A stretch of 64,000 nt of DNA from Pseudonocardia alaniniphila (GCF_022524485.1 NZ_JAKXMK010000016.1:62001-126000), one strand, 5' to 3'; numbered from the stretch's first letter, positions 8,263-17,187 are shown. A program made the numbers and translations. The notes: generated by a model from the letters alone, not told the origin.

Positions 8263-9183
8263 GTGAACACGAAGAAGCTCGCCGGCGCGGGTGCGGCGGC
8301 GTTCACCGCCGCCACCGCGGTGACGGCTCTGCTCCTCGGCTCGACCGCTGCGGTTGCGCAGGAGGCTGCATCTGACTCCGCCTACGCGCTGTCGGCCTCC
8401 GGTCTTCTGAACATCGACCCGATCTCCTACGTGGAGTCGCCCGACGGCAACGCGGCCGAGAACCAGCTCGCGGGCATCGGGGACGTGCTGGGTGAGAACC
8501 AGAGCGCCATCGGCGTCGGCGTGCTGACCGCCGAGGCCCGGGGTGGTGCTTCGGAGACCTCGGTCACGAAGCTCAACCTCCTGCAGCTGCTGCGCGCCGA
8601 CCTGGTGCGTACCTACTGCGAGGACGGCGACGGCGGCATGGAGATCGTGCGCGGCACGCTCCTCGGCCGCGACCTGCCCGAGACGCCCGTTCCCAGCCAG
8701 GTCCTGGACGTCTCGCCGCTGGTGAAGCTGACCCTCAACGACCAGGTTCGTCACGAGGACGGCTCCCTCACCGTCACGGGCATCGAGCTCACGGTTCTGC
8801 CGGGCGCCGGCGAGAACCTGGACCGGGTGCTCACCGACGACGAGCGCGCGGCACTCCCGGAGCTGACCGGCCTGCTCGGCACCGAGCTGCCCACCGTCAA
8901 CACCGTGGGTGACCTCGTCAACGGCGTGACCGAGGGCCTCGGCGTTCAGGTCGACCCGTCCCGCCCGGTGCAGACGATCACTGTCGGCTCGGCCACCTGC
9001 AGCGCCGGCGACGGTGACGGCGACGGCAGTGGTGACGGCGACGGCAACGGTGACGGCGACGGCAACAACGGCGACGACAACGGCGACGACAACGGCGACG
9101 CCGATGCGGCCACCGAGGTCGCGGCGGTGGGCGTTGCCCCCGCGCCGCAGGTCATGGACGCCTCCCTCCCGGTCACCGGCTGA
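8263..9183 (+). CDS. Secreted choice-of-anchor-like protein ending in LPVTG
   Basis: Exported 306-residue protein. The signal peptide covers about residues 1-33 (cleavage near AVAQ-EA). A beta-rich body (about 40-245, ALSASGLLNI at its start) resembles the actinobacterial choice-of-anchor P group. It is followed by a Gly/Asp/Asn-rich linker (about 250-280) and a C-terminus that stops exactly at LPVTG. Normal sortase substrates carry a hydrophobic helix and basic tail after the motif; here the stop codon follows the Gly directly, and no hydrophobic segment appears in the other frames either. GTG start, 15 bp after the L,D-transpeptidase gene, implying an envelope role. Function unknown. Confidence 0.85.
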   Translation: MNTKKLAGAGAAAFTAATAVTALLLGSTAAVAQEAASDSAYALSASGLLNIDPISYVESPDGNAAENQLAGIGDVLGENQSAIGVGVLTAEARGGASETSVTKLNLLQLLRADLVRTYCEDGDGGMEIVRGTLLGRDLPETPVPSQVLDVSPLVKLTLNDQVRHEDGSLTVTGIELTVLPGAGENLDRVLTDDERAALPELTGLLGTELPTVNTVGDLVNGVTEGLGVQVDPSRPVQTITVGSATCSAGDGDGDGSGDGDGNGDGDGNNGDDNGDDNGDADAATEVAAVGVAPAPQVMDASLPVTG

Positions 9184-9200
9184 CCTACGGGAAACCAATG

Positions 9201-9237
9201 ACGGGCGGGGGCCGATCGGCCCCCGCCCGTTCGTTTT
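9201..9237 (+). terminator. Strong intrinsic terminator after the LPVTG protein gene
   Basis: ACGGGCGGGGGCC and GGCCCCCGCCCGT form a perfect 13-bp stem around a GATC loop, followed by TCGTTTT. It ends the L,D-transpeptidase/exported protein operon and may also serve the minus-strand gene ending at 9250. Confidence 0.85.
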
Positions 9238-9249
9238 GCCGCGGCCCGT

Positions 9250-9714
9250 TCACCCGGGGCCGTGCTCCTGCTGCTTCAGGAAATCAGCGGCTTTGTGCAG
9301 CCGCCAGCGCATCTGCACCCTGGTGCCCGACGCGTCGTGAACGATCTCGACGTCATCGCTGAGCCCGCGAATGATGAGCAGGCCACGGCCACGCCATCCC
9401 GGATCGGCCGGCGGCGGCCTCCACCGCCCCTCGTCGCGCACCATCACCACGATCTCCCCGCCCGTCGTCAGCTCCGCGTCCAGCAAGGCCGACTCGGTCC
9501 GGCCGTCGAGGTCGGCTCTGTCGGCGTAAGCGTGGTCGGCGATGTTGGCCAGCGCCTCGTGCGTGGCCAGCACCAGGTCGTCCACCATTTCGGGTGGTGC
9601 GCCGAGGCTCTCCGCCCACGCGGCTACGCGGCTGCGCACCGATGACAGCTGAAACGGCAGCGCCGATCCGGTGAGGCGCAACCTCAGCGGTTCCGGTCGT
9701 GCGGCCGCAGACAT
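9250..9714 (-). CDS. RsbW-like anti-sigma factor kinase
   Basis: A 154-residue HATPase_c protein similar to RsbW/SpoIIAB. The N-box (THEALANIADHAY, near residues 50-62) and the GRGLLIIRGLSDDVE glycine box with its Asp are intact. It would bind a sigma factor and phosphorylate a STAS partner. It is divergent from the STAS gene at 9925, its most likely antagonist. Confidence 0.85.
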   Translation of the reverse strand: MSAAARPEPLRLRLTGSALPFQLSSVRSRVAAWAESLGAPPEMVDDLVLATHEALANIADHAYADRADLDGRTESALLDAELTTGGEIVVMVRDEGRWRPPPADPGWRGRGLLIIRGLSDDVEIVHDASGTRVQMRWRLHKAADFLKQQEHGPG

Positions 9715-9924
9715 CGATCACTCCCGGGTCGGCATCCGTGCCACGGTGCGAAGATCCGGGGCAGGATCTCCGGTAAACAGCCCTGGCTTACCCGGTGCCG
9801 GGAGCGCCCAATCGGACGCCGCGTCTCCCACACGCGCTGCGGTACGGTTCGAAACCTGTCGGACCCTTCAACAGTCGCCGGACCGCACCGCGGCCGGGCG
9901 CTGTCGGGGAAGGGGGTCGCGCCC

Positions 9925-10269
9925 GTGCAGGTCTCGTCACGGCCACCGGCCGTCGACCACTCGTGGTTCGCGCTCGAGATCACCGGCGCACCTCCACGGG
10001 CGAGCGTGCGCGCCGTCGGTGAGCTGGACATGCTCACGGCGCCTCACCTCGAGCGCGAGCTGGAACGGCTGCGCGGCCACGGGTACTGCGACATCGCCCT
10101 CGACATCTCCGGCTTGACGTTCGTCGCCGCCGCGGGCTTGAGCGCCTTCGTCCGCTGCGATCATCGCCTGCGCGCGGAAGCGGGGCGATTCCGCCTCGTC
10201 GGGCCCACGCCTCGCTGCCGGCAGTTGCTGGCGATCACCGGCCTCGACGACGATCTGACGATCGTCTGA
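9925..10269 (+). CDS. STAS-domain anti-sigma factor antagonist, phosphosite Ser missing
   Basis: A 114-residue single STAS domain of the SpoIIAA/RsbV type. The segment LDISGLTFVAAAGLSAFV aligns with the usual phosphorylation loop, but the conserved Ser pair before Gly is Ala-Ala here, so the standard kinase target seems absent. If so it may be a constitutive antagonist or respond to something other than phosphorylation. Divergent from the RsbW-like gene at 9250. GTG start. Confidence 0.85.
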   Translation: MQVSSRPPAVDHSWFALEITGAPPRASVRAVGELDMLTAPHLERELERLRGHGYCDIALDISGLTFVAAAGLSAFVRCDHRLRAEAGRFRLVGPTPRCRQLLAITGLDDDLTIV

Positions 10270-10354
10270 CCCCACAGCGAGGTTGCCGGGCCCCTCCGGT
10301 GACGGATGACCGGTCCGTCGGTATGGATCGCGTCCCGCATGCGTTGGGGCGGAC

Positions 10355-11272
10355 GTGGATCAACGTGCAGCCGTGCCCGACCGGACCTGGCTGATCGCCG
10401 TCGCGGCGGCGCTGTGGGGTACCGACGGACTCCTCCGTCAGCCGCTCGCCGGGCAGCTCCCGGCAGCGACGATCGTGTTCTGGGAACACCTGCTGATCGT
10501 CGTGGTGCTGGTGCCGTTCCTGCCTTCCGCGGCGCGGGCCTTCCGGGCTGCCACGCCGAAGGAGCGCACCGCTCTGGTCCTGATCGGAGCCGGCGCCTCC
10601 GCGCTCGCGACGGCGCTGTTCACGCAGGCCTTCCAGCTCGGCGATCCCGTCACGCCGCTCGTGCTGCAGAAGCTGCAGCCGGTGATCGCCGTCGTGGCGG
10701 CAGCACTGCTGCTCGGGGAACGCATGCGCCGCCGGTACTGGTTGTTCGCCGTGCCCGCGCTCGCCGGGGCATGGTTGATGGCGTTCGCGGATCCGCTCTC
10801 GGCAGCACCTCGGGCGGCCGCAGCCGCGCTGTTGTCGGTGGCCGCGGCAGCGCTGTGGGCCGTCGGCACGGTCCTCGGCCGGATGGTCAGCGTGCGCATC
10901 GCCAGCCGAGACGTCACCGTGCTCCGGTTCGCGATCGGGCTGCCCGCCAGCGCGGTCGTGCTCGCGGCCCAGGGCGCGCCGGTCGTCGTGACGCCGGCGC
11001 AGCTCGGCCCGTTGGTGCTCCTGGCCCTCATCCCCGGCCTGCTCGGGCTGACGCTGTACTACATCGGGCTGCGCTCCACGGCCGCCGCCCGCGCGACGCT
11101 GGCCGAGCTCGCGTTCCCCGTCACCGCGGCGCTGCTGGGGGTCGGTCTGCTCGGCACCGAGCTGAGCCCGACGCAGTGGCTCGGACTGGCCGTCGTGGTC
11201 GTGTCGGTCACCGCGCTCGGGCTGCGCGAACGGGCGCCGAAGCCGGTGGTGCAGGTCGAGCCGGTGTCCTGA
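10355..11272 (+). CDS. EamA/DMT-superfamily transporter
   Basis: Integral membrane protein of 305 residues with ten predicted helices in two EamA repeats (about 10-145 and 155-290). The second repeat has the typical TLYYIGLRSTAAARATLAELAFPVTA pattern in outline, with the conserved Pro and Glu. It probably exports a metabolite or amino acid; substrate unknown. GTG start; monocistronic, converging on the S4 gene. Confidence 0.85.
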   Translation: MDQRAAVPDRTWLIAVAAALWGTDGLLRQPLAGQLPAATIVFWEHLLIVVVLVPFLPSAARAFRAATPKERTALVLIGAGASALATALFTQAFQLGDPVTPLVLQKLQPVIAVVAAALLLGERMRRRYWLFAVPALAGAWLMAFADPLSAAPRAAAAALLSVAAAALWAVGTVLGRMVSVRIASRDVTVLRFAIGLPASAVVLAAQGAPVVVTPAQLGPLVLLALIPGLLGLTLYYIGLRSTAAARATLAELAFPVTAALLGVGLLGTELSPTQWLGLAVVVVSVTALGLRERAPKPVVQVEPVS

Positions 11273-11284
11273 CCGCTCGTGCCG

Positions 11285-11650
11285 CTACAGTGCCCCTGAG
11301 CGGAACTGGTCGAGGACACGTCGTTCGCGCTTCGTGGGGCGCCCGGCCCCGCGCTCGCGCCTGGCCACCGGGATCGCCGCCTCCGGCGGGGGAGCCGGGG
11401 TGCGGTCGATGAAACAGGTGGCGGCGTCGGCGGCTCCCACCCGCTTCTGGATCACGCGCACGACCTCCACGATCCGCGTCGTGTCGTGCACCCGAGCGCG
11501 TACCTCGTCGCCGGCCTGCACAGGCGTGGCCGGCTTGGCCGGCTTGTCGTTCACCCGCACATGCCCGCCACGGCAGGCCGCGGCGGCGTCCGGGCGGGTC
11601 TTGGTCAGCCGCACCGCCCACAGCCAGCGGTCCATTCGGGTCGACTCCAC
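11285..11650 (-). CDS. S4-domain RNA-binding protein, Hsp15-like
   Basis: A 121-residue protein with an N-terminal S4 domain (about residues 6-65; MDRWLWAVRLTKTR at the start and GHVRVNDKPAKPA as the core) and a basic C-terminal tail ending GRPTKRERRVLDQF. Hsp15 homologues bind stalled 50S subunits carrying peptidyl-tRNA. Length matches the family. Monocistronic. Confidence 0.88.
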   Translation of the reverse strand: MESTRMDRWLWAVRLTKTRPDAAAACRGGHVRVNDKPAKPATPVQAGDEVRARVHDTTRIVEVVRVIQKRVGAADAATCFIDRTPAPPPEAAIPVARRERGAGRPTKRERRVLDQFRSGAL

Positions 11651-11698
11651 GCCCCGATGATGGCCTGCCGTGGCGCTTTCTGCGAGCGCGTTCGCGGC

Positions 11699-12145
11699 TC
11701 AGGCGTCGACCGTGGCGATGTACGCGACGAGCTTGCCGACCTCGTGGGCCCAGCCCTCCACGTTCCCGTCGCGGTAGCGGGCCCGCCCCTCCGGCGTGTC
11801 GTCGAGCGTGGAGAAGCCGCTCTCGGTGACGACCAGACGCGTGCCGTCCCCGTCGGGGAAGAGCCGGAACTCCACCAGCGTCGAGTTGCCGGGCTCGGGT
11901 TCGGCGTCGACCTCGCGGCCCCAGCGGAAGCTGAACAGATCGATCGGGGAGACCTTCTCGATCCGGCAGACGGCCGTGCCGTGCTCGGCCCAGCGCACCC
12001 GCATCAGCCCGCTGGGACGGAGGTCGATCTCGGCCCCGGCGTCACCGAACCAGCGCGAGACGTGCTCGGCCCGCGTGACGACGTCCCAGACCCGTTGCGG
12101 GGGTGCCGCGATGCGCGTCTCCCGGCTGATCTCGTCTGCCGGCAT
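11699..12145 (-). CDS. SRPBCC/AHSA1 family protein
   Basis: A 148-residue START-like protein of the AHSA1 subfamily: EISRETRIAAPPQRVWDVVT begins the first strand and helix, and the ending GWAHEVGKLVAYIA is the long C-terminal helix. The family binds hydrophobic ligands in a cavity; the ligand here is unknown. The ATG at 12145 has GGAGG just upstream; a GTG at 12196 overlapping the malQ stop codon (GTGA) would add 17 residues and suggests coupling to malQ. Confidence 0.85.
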   Translation of the reverse strand: MPADEISRETRIAAPPQRVWDVVTRAEHVSRWFGDAGAEIDLRPSGLMRVRWAEHGTAVCRIEKVSPIDLFSFRWGREVDAEPEPGNSTLVEFRLFPDGDGTRLVVTESGFSTLDDTPEGRARYRDGNVEGWAHEVGKLVAYIATVDA

Positions 12146-12192
12146 CCGTCCTCCGTGGGGTCGTACGAAATGTTCCGGAAGCCCGTATTCAC

Positions 12193-14139
12193 TCACGGAC
12201 GGCGCAGCCGCAGCTGATCGACCACCACCCGCACACGGGGGTCCTCGCGGAGCTCCTCGAGGGAGACCGGCAGCGGCAGCCGCCAGTTCGGGTACTGGTC
12301 GACCGTGCCCGGCAGGTTGGGCTGGCGCACTTCTCCGATGACGTCGTAGGGCGAGACGAGCACGAGCCGCGACCGGCTCCGGGCGAGCAGCGCGTGGATC
12401 GCGACCACCAGCTGGTCCTCGCCGGGGTCCTCACCGGTGACGAGCCCCTCCGCGCGCAGCAGCTCCACCAGCTCCAGCCGGTCGACCTTCGCCTTGGCCT
12501 CCTCCGCCGCCACGTCGTCGAGCAGGCCCAGCTCGGCGCGCGCCCGCACGTGCTCGCCACGCAGGAAGCCCACAGCGGTCGGCAGATCGTGCGTGGACAC
12601 CGTGGCCACCGACTCCTCGGGCCACCGGTCCGGCGGCAGGAGCGGCTCGCCGGGCGCGTCGAGATCGCGGGTGAACCACAGGACCGAGGAGCCCAGCATC
12701 CCGCGCTCCGCCAACCCCTGCGTGACCTCGGGCTCCACGGTGCCGAGATCCTCACCGATCACCAGGGCGCCCGCACGGTAAGCCTCGAGGGTGAGCACGG
12801 CGAGCATCACCTCGGCGTCGTAGTGCACGTAGGTGCCGCGGTCCGGGGACTCGCCGGGCGGCACCCACCACAGCCGCCACAGCCCGGCCACGTGGTCGAT
12901 CCGCAGCCCGTCGGCCTGGCGGAGCAGCGCGCGCAGCAGGTCGCGGTAGGCGGCGTAACCGGTGGCGGCGAGCCGGTCCGGCCGCCACGGCGGCAGCCCC
13001 CAGTCCTGCCCTTGCTGGCTGAACGCGTCCGGTGGAGCGCCGACCCGCACACCGAGCGCGAGCACGTCCTGCAGCGCCCACCCGTCGGCACCTTCCGGAT
13101 CGCATCCGACGGCCAGGTCGTGCACCACCCGCACCCCCTCGGCCCGTGCGGCTTCCCGAACCCCGCTGAGCTGGGCCTGCACCTGCTGTTGCACCCAGGC
13201 ATGGAACGCCACCCGTGGCGCGAGCTCCTTGCGCATGGCGGCGACGCCGGGCGCGTCCGGGTGCCGCAGCTCCTCCGGCCACCGGCTCCACCGGCCGCCG
13301 AACCGTTCCGCGAGCGCACAGAACGTGGCGAACTCCCACAGGTCCGCGCCCGCGTCATGTGGTTCGGGACGGCCTTCGCAACGCCAGAGCAGCTCGAGCG
13401 CGGCGCGCTTGGCCGCCCAGACCCGGTCGTGCTCGATCCGCCCGCCCGCCGTCTCGGGGCGCAGCGCGTCGACCTCCGCGCGGGTGGGCCCGTCGGCGCG
13501 TCGGTAGGCCTCCAGGTCGGTGATCCGCAGCGCGAGCGGTGTGCCGAAGCGCCTGCTGGACGGCGTGTACGGCGACGGCTGAATCGGTGGCACGGGGGTG
13601 ATCGCGTGCAGCGGGTTGAGCAGCACCGCCCCCGCGCCGTGCTCGCTTCCCGTCCAGGCCGTGAACTCGCGCAGGTCGCCGAGGTCCCCGATGCCCCATG
13701 AGCCCGCCGAGTGCAGCGCGTACAGCTGCAGCATCCAGCCCCAGGCCCGTGGGGCGGGTTCGAGCGCGGGCGGGGCGACGACCACGGTCACCTCCCGGTC
13801 GTCCGTCTCGAGCCGGTACCAGCCCGGCTCCAAACCGGCGGGGATCTCGGTGACCTCCCGCCGCGCGCCGAACTCGTCGACCAGCACGCCGGGGCCGGGC
13901 AGGGCGCGCGGGCCGTCGGTGCGTGCGGCGATCGTGTCGGGGAGCCTCCCGGCTGCTGCGGCCGTCCGCGCCGCCGCCAGCGAGGCCTCCCGTGCCTCGG
14001 GAGTGACGGCATCCACATCGAGCAGACCGAGCACCCGGACGACGACCTCCGGATCGACCTGCACCGGCCGCCTTTCACCGTCCCGATACTCCGTAGCCAC
14101 ACCGTGTGCGGCGGCCAACTCCCTCAGCTCAGTGTCCAC
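12193..14139 (-). CDS. malQ: 4-alpha-glucanotransferase (amylomaltase)
   Basis: Cytosolic GH77 enzyme of 648 residues that disproportionates maltodextrins. Active-site motifs are the nucleophile in LRIDHVAGLWRLWW, the acid/base in VIGEDLGTV and the STHDLPTAVGF segment. N-terminal beta domains (about 60-150) precede the barrel, as in actinobacterial MalQ. The frame is open to 14214; the GTG at 14139 after GGAGCGG gives the expected DTELRELAAAHGVATEY start. Its stop overlaps a possible start of the AHSA1 gene. Confidence 0.92.
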   Translation of the reverse strand: MDTELRELAAAHGVATEYRDGERRPVQVDPEVVVRVLGLLDVDAVTPEAREASLAAARTAAAAGRLPDTIAARTDGPRALPGPGVLVDEFGARREVTEIPAGLEPGWYRLETDDREVTVVVAPPALEPAPRAWGWMLQLYALHSAGSWGIGDLGDLREFTAWTGSEHGAGAVLLNPLHAITPVPPIQPSPYTPSSRRFGTPLALRITDLEAYRRADGPTRAEVDALRPETAGGRIEHDRVWAAKRAALELLWRCEGRPEPHDAGADLWEFATFCALAERFGGRWSRWPEELRHPDAPGVAAMRKELAPRVAFHAWVQQQVQAQLSGVREAARAEGVRVVHDLAVGCDPEGADGWALQDVLALGVRVGAPPDAFSQQGQDWGLPPWRPDRLAATGYAAYRDLLRALLRQADGLRIDHVAGLWRLWWVPPGESPDRGTYVHYDAEVMLAVLTLEAYRAGALVIGEDLGTVEPEVTQGLAERGMLGSSVLWFTRDLDAPGEPLLPPDRWPEESVATVSTHDLPTAVGFLRGEHVRARAELGLLDDVAAEEAKAKVDRLELVELLRAEGLVTGEDPGEDQLVVAIHALLARSRSRLVLVSPYDVIGEVRQPNLPGTVDQYPNWRLPLPVSLEELREDPRVRVVVDQLRLRRP

Positions 14140-14234
14140 ACCGCTCCGTTCCCCCAGCGCTCTGGATCTACCCCGATACGGGGGAGATCCAGCATGCACG
14201 TCCGTGCTGAACACATCGCGATGGGATTACGGGT

Positions 14235-14258
14235 GGTAACGAACCCACCACCGTTACC
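14235..14258. promoter_or_regulatory. Inverted repeat in the malQ / 14402 divergent region
   Basis: GGTAACG and CGTTACC form a perfect 7-bp inverted repeat separated by 10 nt, 24 bp before a TAGGTT -10 box (14282-14287) for the gene at 14402 and about 95 bp upstream of malQ. Position and symmetry suggest a transcription factor site; the factor is not identified. Confidence 0.4.
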
Positions 14259-14401
14259 CGATCAGGGCTTCCCGGGGGTGCTAGGTTCCTGAGCTGCGAG
14301 CTGTTCGCCCGGTTCCGCACCGCACGTACGTCCACAGTGGTCCCGGGCCGCATGATCGGCCCGTCGCGGGGGGCGGGTGGTGACGGAGCGGAGACTGCCG
14401 A

Positions 14402-16270
14402 ATGAGCACGCTGGGTCTGATCGCAGTGGCCATCGCCGCCGTGATCGTCGGTCTCGTCCTGCTCCGCCGCGGCCGACCCGCCGCCAAGGATCGCCCGAAG
14501 ACTGTGGCCGACCTCGTCAAGCTACGTGCCGAGAGCACCGAGGCTGCGGTTCCCGCCGCTGTCGGGGCAGGAACCACTGGCCGGGATGCCCCAGTTGCCG
14601 GGTCGGCCACGGTTCTCCCCGTCATGAACATGATTCCGCCGATCGCGGCACCGAACGTGCCCCCGCCCGTCGCTCCGCCGACGGGCGACACCGGGAGCGC
14701 TGCGGCACCCGGAGCGGTGGCGCCGCCCGAACCCCCGGCGCCCGCGGTCGATGTTCCGCACCAAGCTCGGTCCACGGCGGAGCCTTCCACCGGACTCGTC
14801 CCGACCGTCGACGACACGCCGTGGGGCCGTGCGGCCCGGATGGTCTCCGGCGGCGGCGAGCCCGGGGCGTGGCGGGCGCCTGAGTCGGTGGAGATCGTCC
14901 CGTTGCGCCTGCTGTCGCCTCAGACGCCGACCGACCGCTCCTCGGGCCCGCGCTCGCAGGACTGGGCCGGGTGGGCCGACTGGGCCGACGTCGACGCGGA
15001 GGAGGACGCCCGGGCCGAGCCGGCACAGCCGATGCCCGACCCGCGGTTCGGCGCGGCGGCAGCCGGAACCGACAGCCGTCGGGAGCCGTCCGGCCGCGCC
15101 AACGGTGCCGACAGCGCAGCCGAGGCCGCCGGGTCTCCCGCTGTCGAGGCCGCCGGGTCTCCCGCTGCCGAGTCTTCTGCCGCCGGCCCCGCTCCGGCGG
15201 AGTCTTCCGAGTCCTCCGTCAGCGAGCGTTCTGCTGAGTCCTTCGGCGCCGGATCTGCTGATGCCGAATCGTCTGCCGCCGGCTCCGCTGCGGCGGAGCC
15301 TTCTGTCGGCGGGGCCGCCGGCCCTTCTGCCGCTGTTCCCGGCACGGCTCGGTCTTCTCGGCCCGATTCGATTGCCGAGTCCTCCCCGTCCACTGCTGGC
15401 TCCGTTGTGGCGGGGCTCACCACGGCCGACCCGGCCGATCGGTCCACTGCGGAGCCCCCGCGCAGTCCCGTGCCGCCCACCTCGGTGAACCCTGCCGAAC
15501 GACCGGCAGGCGAGTCCGCTTCCCCGGGCGTGGACCGCACCGTGACCTCGCGCAGCCGTCAGTCGGCCGACGAGCGGGCGGCCGAGCAGGCCGCCGCCGA
15601 CCTCGCTCTGTTACGGACGTTCGGCTACGCCGACCCGAGCCTGCGGCCGGACAGCGCCCCGGTGGTGTCGCTGATGAGCCAGCAGGACCCCTCTCCCGAA
15701 CCCGTTCCCGGAGCCGAGCAGCCCGTCCGGTTCCGTGCCATGCGCCGCGGAGGCGTCCCCGCCGAGGGGGTCGCCGTGATGCTGCTCGACGACAAGGGGC
15801 GCACCGTCGCGGAGGACAAGGCCGGGCCCGACGGACGCGGCGAGGTGCGGGCACCCGCACCCGGCGGCTACGTCCTCGTCTGCACCGCCCGCGGCCACCA
15901 GCCCGGCGCTGCGGCGATCACCGTGGCCGACGCGCCCATCGAGGCCGACGTGCTGCTGGTGCGGTCGGCGTCGCTGTACGGGTCGGTGCACGGCGAGGAC
16001 GGCCCGATCGCGGGTGCGCGCGTCACTCTGGTGCAGGACGGCGAGATCGTCGACTCGGCCGACACCGACGAGGACGGCTCGTACCGGATCGGCGACATCG
16101 CCGCGGGTGAGTACGGCCTGTCCGTCGTGGCCGCCGGATGCGAGCCGATCGCCGTCCTGCTCGAGGTGCCCGACGAGGCCGACCTACGCCACGACGTCGA
16201 GATGGAGCCGGCCGGCGTGCAGGCCGCGTACAGCCCGGACGACGACGAGTTCCCGATCGGGCAGCTGTGA
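14402..16270 (+). CDS. Membrane-anchored protein with Ser/Ala-rich linker and carboxypeptidase-regulatory-like domains
   Basis: A 622-residue protein with one N-terminal membrane helix (about 4-22) followed by RRGRP, so the bulk could lie on either side depending on topology (positive-inside suggests cytosolic). Residues about 225-400 are a low-complexity Ser/Ala/Glu/Pro linker with repeated AAESSAAGS-type units. Two prealbumin-like beta domains follow: about 440-515 and 515-605, the second with the CarboxypepD_reg signature (GSVHGEDGPIAGARVTL ... DEDGSYRIGDIAAGEY). No catalytic domain is present. The next gene starts within its stop codon. Function unknown, probably a scaffold or binding protein. 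Confidence 0.75.
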   Translation: MSTLGLIAVAIAAVIVGLVLLRRGRPAAKDRPKTVADLVKLRAESTEAAVPAAVGAGTTGRDAPVAGSATVLPVMNMIPPIAAPNVPPPVAPPTGDTGSAAAPGAVAPPEPPAPAVDVPHQARSTAEPSTGLVPTVDDTPWGRAARMVSGGGEPGAWRAPESVEIVPLRLLSPQTPTDRSSGPRSQDWAGWADWADVDAEEDARAEPAQPMPDPRFGAAAAGTDSRREPSGRANGADSAAEAAGSPAVEAAGSPAAESSAAGPAPAESSESSVSERSAESFGAGSADAESSAAGSAAAEPSVGGAAGPSAAVPGTARSSRPDSIAESSPSTAGSVVAGLTTADPADRSTAEPPRSPVPPTSVNPAERPAGESASPGVDRTVTSRSRQSADERAAEQAAADLALLRTFGYADPSLRPDSAPVVSLMSQQDPSPEPVPGAEQPVRFRAMRRGGVPAEGVAVMLLDDKGRTVAEDKAGPDGRGEVRAPAPGGYVLVCTARGHQPGAAAITVADAPIEADVLLVRSASLYGSVHGEDGPIAGARVTLVQDGEIVDSADTDEDGSYRIGDIAAGEYGLSVVAAGCEPIAVLLEVPDEADLRHDVEMEPAGVQAAYSPDDDEFPIGQL

Positions 16271-17127
16271 GCGAGGGGCTCGACGCCCCGGAACGGACGG
16301 GGCGGGTCGAGGGACGGCTGGGCGGGCTGCGCGATGTCGAGCTCTATTGGCAAGGCCGCCTGCCTGCGGGAGCCCCCACGGGCGTGCTGTTGGTGTGCCA
16401 CGGTCTCGGCGAGCACTCGGGCCGTTACGGCTATGTCGAGGATGCGCTCGTCCCTCACGGGTGGGCGGTCTACGGCATCGACCACCGCGGCCACGGGCGC
16501 TCCGGTGGCCGCCGTGCCCACCTCGTCCGCTACGACGACTGGCTCGCCGACCTGGACACCTTCCGCCGCCTGGTGGTCACCCGCCACCCGGGGCTGCCGA
16601 TGTTCCTGCTCGGCCACAGCATGGGCGGGCAGATCGCGCTGGCGTATGCGCTGGAGCACCAGCAGGCGCTGAGGGGTCTGGTGCTCTCGGCCCCCGCGCT
16701 GGCCTCCAACGCGCTGCCCCGAGCCGCCGTGCCCGTCCTGATGGCATTCGCGAAGGTGGCCCCCACCCTGCGCCCGGCCGGGATCGACTTCACCAAGATC
16801 AGCAAGGACCCCGCCGTCGTCGAGGCCTATCTGGCCGATCCGCTGGTGCACCACGGCCGCCCGACCCTCGGCTTGTCCTCGGCGCTGTACGGCCAGTTCG
16901 CCGTGCTGCCGGAGCGCGCCCGCGAGTTGCGGCTCCCCGTCCTGATCCAGCACGGCACTCTGGACGGGCTCGTGGATCCGTCCGGCTCCCGGCTGCTGGA
17001 GGGGAACGTCGGCTCCCCTGACCGGACGGTCTGCTGGTACGAGGGTCTCTGGCACGAGATCTACAACGAGCCTGAGCGTGAGCGTCCGCTGTCGGACCTG
17101 CGGGGGTGGCTGGACGCCCACCGTTGA
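16267..17127 (+). CDS. Alpha/beta hydrolase, monoacylglycerol lipase-like
   Basis: Serine hydrolase of 286 residues. The nucleophile elbow GHSMGG (Ser about 118), oxyanion-hole CHGLGEHSGRY, Asp in HGTLDGLVDP and the catalytic His in GLWHEIYNEPER match the MGL/lysophospholipase (Hydrolase_4) group. GTG start in a GTGA overlap with the preceding gene, so translation is coupled. The stop codon overlaps the first arm of a GATC-rich palindromic repeat. Confidence 0.9.
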   Translation: MSEGLDAPERTGRVEGRLGGLRDVELYWQGRLPAGAPTGVLLVCHGLGEHSGRYGYVEDALVPHGWAVYGIDHRGHGRSGGRRAHLVRYDDWLADLDTFRRLVVTRHPGLPMFLLGHSMGGQIALAYALEHQQALRGLVLSAPALASNALPRAAVPVLMAFAKVAPTLRPAGIDFTKISKDPAVVEAYLADPLVHHGRPTLGLSSALYGQFAVLPERARELRLPVLIQHGTLDGLVDPSGSRLLEGNVGSPDRTVCWYEGLWHEIYNEPERERPLSDLRGWLDAHR

Positions 17128-17187
17128 TCGTCACGAGATCCGGGTGTTCGCCCTCCTGAGGGCCGAAACGCGGATCTCGCGGCGATC
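17126..17187. repeat. GATC-rich palindromic repeat, copy 1
   Basis: Arm B (GATCGTCACGAGATC, 17126-17140), a middle with GCCCTC-CT-GAGGGC, then arm A (GATCTCGCGGCGATC, 17173-17187). The arms are near reverse complements. The same units recur at 18114-18540 and 28776-28862. Confidence 0.75.

Noticed and set aside
8946..9176. Ser-Pro-Leu repeat frame on the minus strand
   Set aside because: Antisense of the Gly/Asp repeat of the LPVTG protein; no ribosome site.
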